A stretch of DNA of 64,000 bases from NCBI GenBank assembly GCA_963576725.1, contig OY755242.1, positions 61,570,324 through 61,634,323 on the forward strand, written 5' to 3'. Position numbers and translations under genes: made by a program. Source of the DNA: Azorinus chamasolen. Its lineage: Eukaryota > Mollusca > Bivalvia > Cardiida > Solecurtidae. The notes beneath the pieces were generated by a model. The model was not told where the DNA came from. It searched no databases and saw nothing but the letters and a program-made list of their open reading frames with translations. Shown piece by piece: positions 60,685 through 64,000 of this stretch (the stretch's first letter is position 1; each line of letters begins with the position of its first letter).

Positions 60685-61133
60685 GTAAAGGGGGTTATAT
60701 CTCAATGTTTTACAAGTTGATGCACGGAAATCAAATCAGCGAAGGGACTGTCAACATTGATATAGTAGTAAATCACTATTGGGGAATTATTTGTCAATTT
60801 CAACAGAATAGCCACTTTCAAAAATTTCCCCTAGAGCTGGATGAGTAATCGTGCTGCCAGAGTTGACTGGTTACAAGATTTATGCTGATGACTACCATAT
60901 CAAAGAAACTTATGAGAACCAGTCTCTTTTATGTCTGATCAGCAACGACATTGATTATCAGATGACAGAAATCATCCATCATATATCCTGGACTGACTAT
61001 TACATAAGATAAGCTTTGGACAACTTTTGGGTGCAAATAATATCAGAAAGGTACGGAACATTGCTGCATATGAATAACATACGGTAAGCGCGTGATAGTT
61101 CAAATACTAAAACAAGTATCATTATCAGTCTTT
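60685..61133. other. Intronic stretch, nothing recognised
   Basis: The end of a 165-codon plus-strand open frame (60351-60848) reaches here, but its first half is MITE sequence, so I do not call it a gene. Confidence 0.4.
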
Positions 61134-61519
61134 AAGACAGGTGGCAACTTAACCATTCCCTCATATTGACACTTTTTGACGCCTCTGTAAAAGTCACTTT
61201 CTGAAACCATTGTGATAAATAGAGCATTTGTTCCATAGGAACAAATGCTCTATTTATAACAATGGTTTCAAAATTACACACATCTTAAAAGTCCCATTCC
61301 CTTAGTTAATGCTCCTTTTCGGTAGATGTATTCAAAGAGTCAGGATCTAAATATAGCCTATAAGGTAATGGGTTAATGCAGGATGAAAGTCCTGCAGATA
61401 ACTCCTCTAGGAGTTTTCTGCATGATTTTCATCCTGCATTAAGCAGCCACCTGCCTAAAAAGGCATCAATTCTTCATTATTAGTCATTACTAGAATTTCG
61501 AAGTATTGAGTTTTTACTG
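61134..61519 (+). mobile_element. PogE-like MITE split by PalB
   Basis: AAGACAGGTGGCAACTT on the left. After PalB it resumes TGCAGGATGAAAGTCCTGC with a hairpin and ends GAGTTTTTACTG then TA. Confidence 0.7.
61153..61372 (-). mobile_element. PalB MITE nested in PogE
   Basis: TTAA at 61149-61152 and 61373-61376. Removing it restores CAACTTAATGCAGGA, the normal PogE arm. The core palindrome is nearly perfect. Confidence 0.86.
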
Positions 61520-61639
61520 TATCTGGCAAATTACCTATATCAACTTTTCAAAAGTATTGTCAAAATATTCTTGAAGCAGGTATGACTGTATGCTGTCCAA
61601 GTGAAGATACATTGACAAATGCCCATCCTCCCAGATTAA

Positions 61640-61920
61640 CCTCTCACTACATGAATATTCATGCATGAAATAATGACATCATCAATATAAACTGACTGAT
61701 TTTTCTAAAAATAGAAATAAGAAATAGGAAACCGTAGAATTAGATCTAAATTAGTTCATGCAATATTCTGTCTATTATGAATATTAATACATTTAGTCTT
61801 TGTATTAAAAATATACAGTGACAATCAAGAACCAGATACATGTATGGAATATATAAGCAAACAGAGCAGATTGTGACCAGACCACTGTTTACTTACAGGC
61901 ATAAATGACAGGCAATGGAG
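61640..61920 (-). mobile_element. PalC MITE, decayed
   Basis: TTAA on both sides. CCTCTCACTACATGAATATT at the left; the core hairpin is lost after AACAGAGCAGATTG. Confidence 0.65.
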
Positions 61921-61924
61921 TTAA

Positions 61925-62079
61925 TCATTTCCCTGATATATATTTTTGCAAACAGAGTAGACCCAGATCAGAGGCTCCTGCGTTCAAAATATCCTATGTT
62001 CATACACGATTTATAAATTTCAGCTAATAAATATTCATAGCTTCAATATTTCTTAGATAAATATTCATGGAGTCAAAGG
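61925..62079 (+). mobile_element. PalC MITE, core deleted
   Basis: It shares TTAA 61921-61924 with the previous copy. It ends TTCATGGAGTCAAAGG at TTAA. Confidence 0.72.
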
Positions 62080-62104
62080 TTAACAGGCAAAGGGTTTGTT
62101 TGTA

Positions 62105-62307
62105 CAGTAAAACCCCGCTAATGCGACCACCTAAAAGAGATATAAGTCTGGGTGCTAGATGTAGGTGGTAGCTTAATGCAGGACAAAAGTAATGCAGAAA
62201 GCTCCTAGGAGCTTTCTGCATTACCTTTATCCTGCATAAAGCAACCACCTGCTTATAAAGACACCAATGTTTATCCATTAAGTGGTCACATTAGAGGGGT
62301 TCTACTG
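62105..62307 (+). mobile_element. PogE MITE, CCCCACTAATGC variant, full length
   Basis: CAGTAAAACCCCGCTAATGC and CATTAGAGGGGTTCTACTG with TA on both sides. The core is a near-perfect palindrome around CTCCTAGGAG. Confidence 0.86.
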
Positions 62308-62344
62308 TACTACATGTACACATAATGCAATCATAACAATTTAC

Positions 62345-62577
62345 TCCTTTCCTTGATATAAACAAGTTTTCACGCATTTGCAAACAGAGGAGACCCAGAT
62401 CAGAAGACCCCTATAGGAGCCATCTGATCAGGGTCTGCTGTTTGCTAATGGAATTTGATAGATATGGTTTTTTTAGTTTCTAAAAAATGTTCCACCCTCC
62501 ATATTTCATTATAACTATTTTGTCCACAAATATTCAGTAGGTATCAAAGTTTGGAATAAACACATAATAGGGAAAGG
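62345..62577 (+). mobile_element. PalA MITE
   Basis: It starts TCCTTTCCTTGATATAAAC and ends CATAATAGGGAAAGG; flanks TTAC and TTAT stand for TTAA. Confidence 0.78.
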
Positions 62578-62785
62578 TTATTTGAATTGTTTTTCGGAAG
62601 CACACAATCATGTACAAACAGACTTACAAATAAACAGACTTACAAATTGCACAGACAGAATACTGAGAGACAAGACTCCTATGACAGTTGAAGAATACCC
62701 GACATATGAAACACACAGTCATCTTACAAGTTAGTTTAACTCTTAGCACAGTAAGTAATTGATGTACGCAGAGACTGTCATTTAA

Positions 62786-62948
62786 CCCTTTCCCTGTTCT
62801 ATGTTTATTTGAAAACTAAAGAAACATATCTTTCAGATTCCAGTAGTAAACAGAGCAGACCCTGATCAGACAGCTCCTATAGGAGCCACCTGATCTGGGT
62901 CTTCTCTGTTTGCAGATGTGTGAAAACATGTTTATATGAGGGAAAGGG
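62786..62948 (-). mobile_element. PalA MITE, left arm deleted
   Basis: TTAA on both sides. CCCTTTCCCTGTTCTATG jumps to GAAAACTAAAGAAACATATC; the core is intact. Confidence 0.84.
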
Positions 62949-62952
62949 TTAA

Positions 62953-63457
62953 TAAAAACTCTCAAAATTATTTTCTCTCGAAATATTCATTGTTAAATAT
63001 TTTGCATCAGGTGAGATGCCACTAACTCCATCTTAACTGTATCCGAACTATGTTCATAGATTATAACAAATAAGCTGTAAGAGTGCAAAGAGTTCACAGT
63101 CTGAATAAACAAAACAACAACCAAAAAAATAAAACTCAGAATTCAGAACTCCAAATAATAATTTCAGTCTGACAGGCCAAGGCCACTGTCAAATTATTCA
63201 GAAAACAAATTGTTCGTACTCACTGCAAAACAAAAGCATTTGAGAAATTAGTTCAACATTTGTTTCCAGGCAGGAAACTTGTAATTCTGTGTTACTAGGA
63301 TACAGGAGAATCAAGATAAGATTTGAACTAATATTGAACGATTTAGAGTCATTTCCATCGATGAGGATTGGAAACTGCAGTTGTCGTAAGTAGGACATCT
63401 GAGGTCAATGTGGTTACAAATCACAGTGCAAGAAGTGTACCCTAATAGCTCTATATA
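62953..63457. other. Mostly unannotated, with a PalK remnant
   Basis: GCATCAGGTGAGATGCCAC near 63003 and GAGTGCAAAGAG near 63080 are PalK-like. The rest shows nothing. Confidence 0.45.
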
Positions 63458-63461
63458 TTAA

Positions 63462-63688
63462 CCCTTTCCCTCATACAAACGTGTTTTCACGCACCTGCAA
63501 ACAGAGTAGACCCTGATCAGACGGCTCCTCTAGGGTCTACTCTGTTTGCTAATAGAATTTGATAGATCTGTTTCTTTGCTTTCTAAAATGTCTAATATGT
63601 TTCACCTTGCATATATCTTTATAACTCTTTTGTTAATGAATATTCATTAGGTATTGAAATTTGAAATAAACATAGAACAGGGAAAGGG
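63462..63688 (+). mobile_element. PalA MITE, core shortened
   Basis: TTAA on both sides. CCCTTTCCCTCATACAAACG and GAACAGGGAAAGGG. The core runs GACGGCTCCTCTAGGGTC, so one arm is partly lost. Confidence 0.86.
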
Positions 63689-63702
63689 TTAAGCCAGACA
63701 AA

Positions 63703-63939
63703 CCTTTACTCCATAAATGCGCCTTTCTATGCCTTTGCAAACAGAGTAGACCCAGATCAGACGGCTCCTATAGGATCAGGGTCTGCTCTGTTTGCTTATG
63801 ACATAATAGAGATGACTCTACAGTGTCTGCCATTACCAAAACATCCTGTGTCCATTTGCTATTATAACAATGGACCCAACTAAATTATCAATATTAAAGA
63901 GGTCATTATTTCTCACATGAATATTCATGAAGTAAAGGG
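63703..63939 (+). mobile_element. PalC MITE
   Basis: CCTTTACTCCATAAATGC to ATTCATGAAGTAAAGGG. The right TTAA (63940-63943) is shared with the next PalA. Confidence 0.82.
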
Positions 63940-63943
63940 TTAA

Positions 63944-64000
63944 CCCTTTCCCTGTTCTGTGTTTATTCCAAATTCCAATACCTACTTAATATTCATAGAC
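63944..64000 (-). mobile_element. PalA MITE, cut by the window edge
   Basis: CCCTTTCCCTGTTCTGTG with TTATTCCAAATTCCAATACC; the rest lies outside the window. Confidence 0.8.

Larger units (their letters stand above)
38056..64000 (-). other. MAPK8IP3: Probable upstream JIP intron, no exon recognised
   Basis: The exon at 37915-38055 needs an upstream exon ending in phase 1. I looked by eye for the propeller sequences that precede SGGEGY and found none, so this repeat-filled DNA is most simply one intron of at least 25.9 kb. A weakly conserved small exon could have been missed. Confidence 0.5.

Noticed and set aside
60351..60848. 165-codon plus-strand frame
   Set aside because: More than half of it is PalB and PalI sequence.
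38056..64000. Further JIP exons
   Set aside because: I searched by eye for the propeller sequences that precede SGGEGY and for splice-bounded frames on the minus strand and found none that I could defend.

Overview
The window looks like intron-rich, repeat-saturated nuclear DNA of an animal, most likely a bivalve mollusc. The organism is inferred from the repeat types: tandem-unit elements beginning AACAAGAGGGCC or AACAAGATGTG and dense palindromic MITEs. There is no prokaryotic gene organisation, no operon, no rRNA and no CRISPR array. Almost all open frames are by-products of AT-rich repeats.

Host gene. Two minus-strand exons (37915-38055 and 16167-16279) join in phase and encode the extreme C-terminus of a JIP3/JIP4 (MAPK8IP3/SPAG9, Sunday driver, UNC-16) scaffold protein. 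They are separated by a 21.6 kb intron. The gene therefore runs right to left. Positions 1-16166 are its 3' UTR and downstream DNA, and 38056-64000 is most simply an upstream intron, since I recognise no further exon there.

Family key for the mobile elements (my own names). TTAA-flanked, piggyBac-like palindromic MITEs: PalA (end CCCTTTCCCT, about 240 bp; + means the CTCATATAAACG end comes first), PalB (end CCCATTCCCTCATA, about 220 bp, core GAAACCATTGTGATAAATAG; + means the AGGCTATTTTTAGATCC end comes first), PalC (end CCCTTTACTCCAT, about 235 bp; the AATATTCAT-rich arm lies on the right when +), PalI (end CCCTTCGCTTGCT), PalJ (ends CTCTTTCGGCGCC and CACCGC), PalK (ends CTCTTTGCACGC or CTCTTTCGCTGCC) and PalP (end CCCTTTGGAT). 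PalA, C, I, J, K and P share a related hairpin core built on GCAAACAG-AGACCCAGATCAGAC. TA-flanked pogo/Tigger-like MITEs: PogD (CAGTAAAACCTCTCTATAAC), PogE (CAGTAGAACCTGTCTTAAGC and CAGTAAAACCCCACTAATGC variants) and PogT (CAGTGCTCCCTCCGTACAAC). PalF (CAGAGCTCCAGATAAG) has a 6-bp target duplication. TanG and TanH carry internal tandem units of about 160 bp and end in a hairpin followed by TAAAAA. There are also hAT-like elements, a tRNA-derived SINE, a Penelope-like GIY-YIG fragment and a degraded DIRS-like gag fragment.

Layout. 1-1000: gag-like pseudogene. 1318-2949: TanG. 3200-3700: AC/TATA microsatellites. 3.8-16 kb: MITE field plus a second TanG. 16167-16279: last JIP exon. 16.3-37.9 kb: intron with MITEs, a 30-bp minisatellite, a third TanG and a 1.1 kb, 45-bp minisatellite. 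37915-38055: penultimate JIP exon, flanked by mirror-image MITEs. 38-64 kb: more MITEs, hAT-like elements, a Penelope fragment, a SINE, TanH copies and a four-layer nest at 55653-57075.

How the parts work together. The strongest signal is a community of hairpin-cored non-autonomous transposons that insert into one another at exact TTAA or TA sites. Intact sister copies serve as empty-site controls, so relative ages can be read directly. No transposase gene was recognised, so any mobilisation must have depended on proteins encoded elsewhere.
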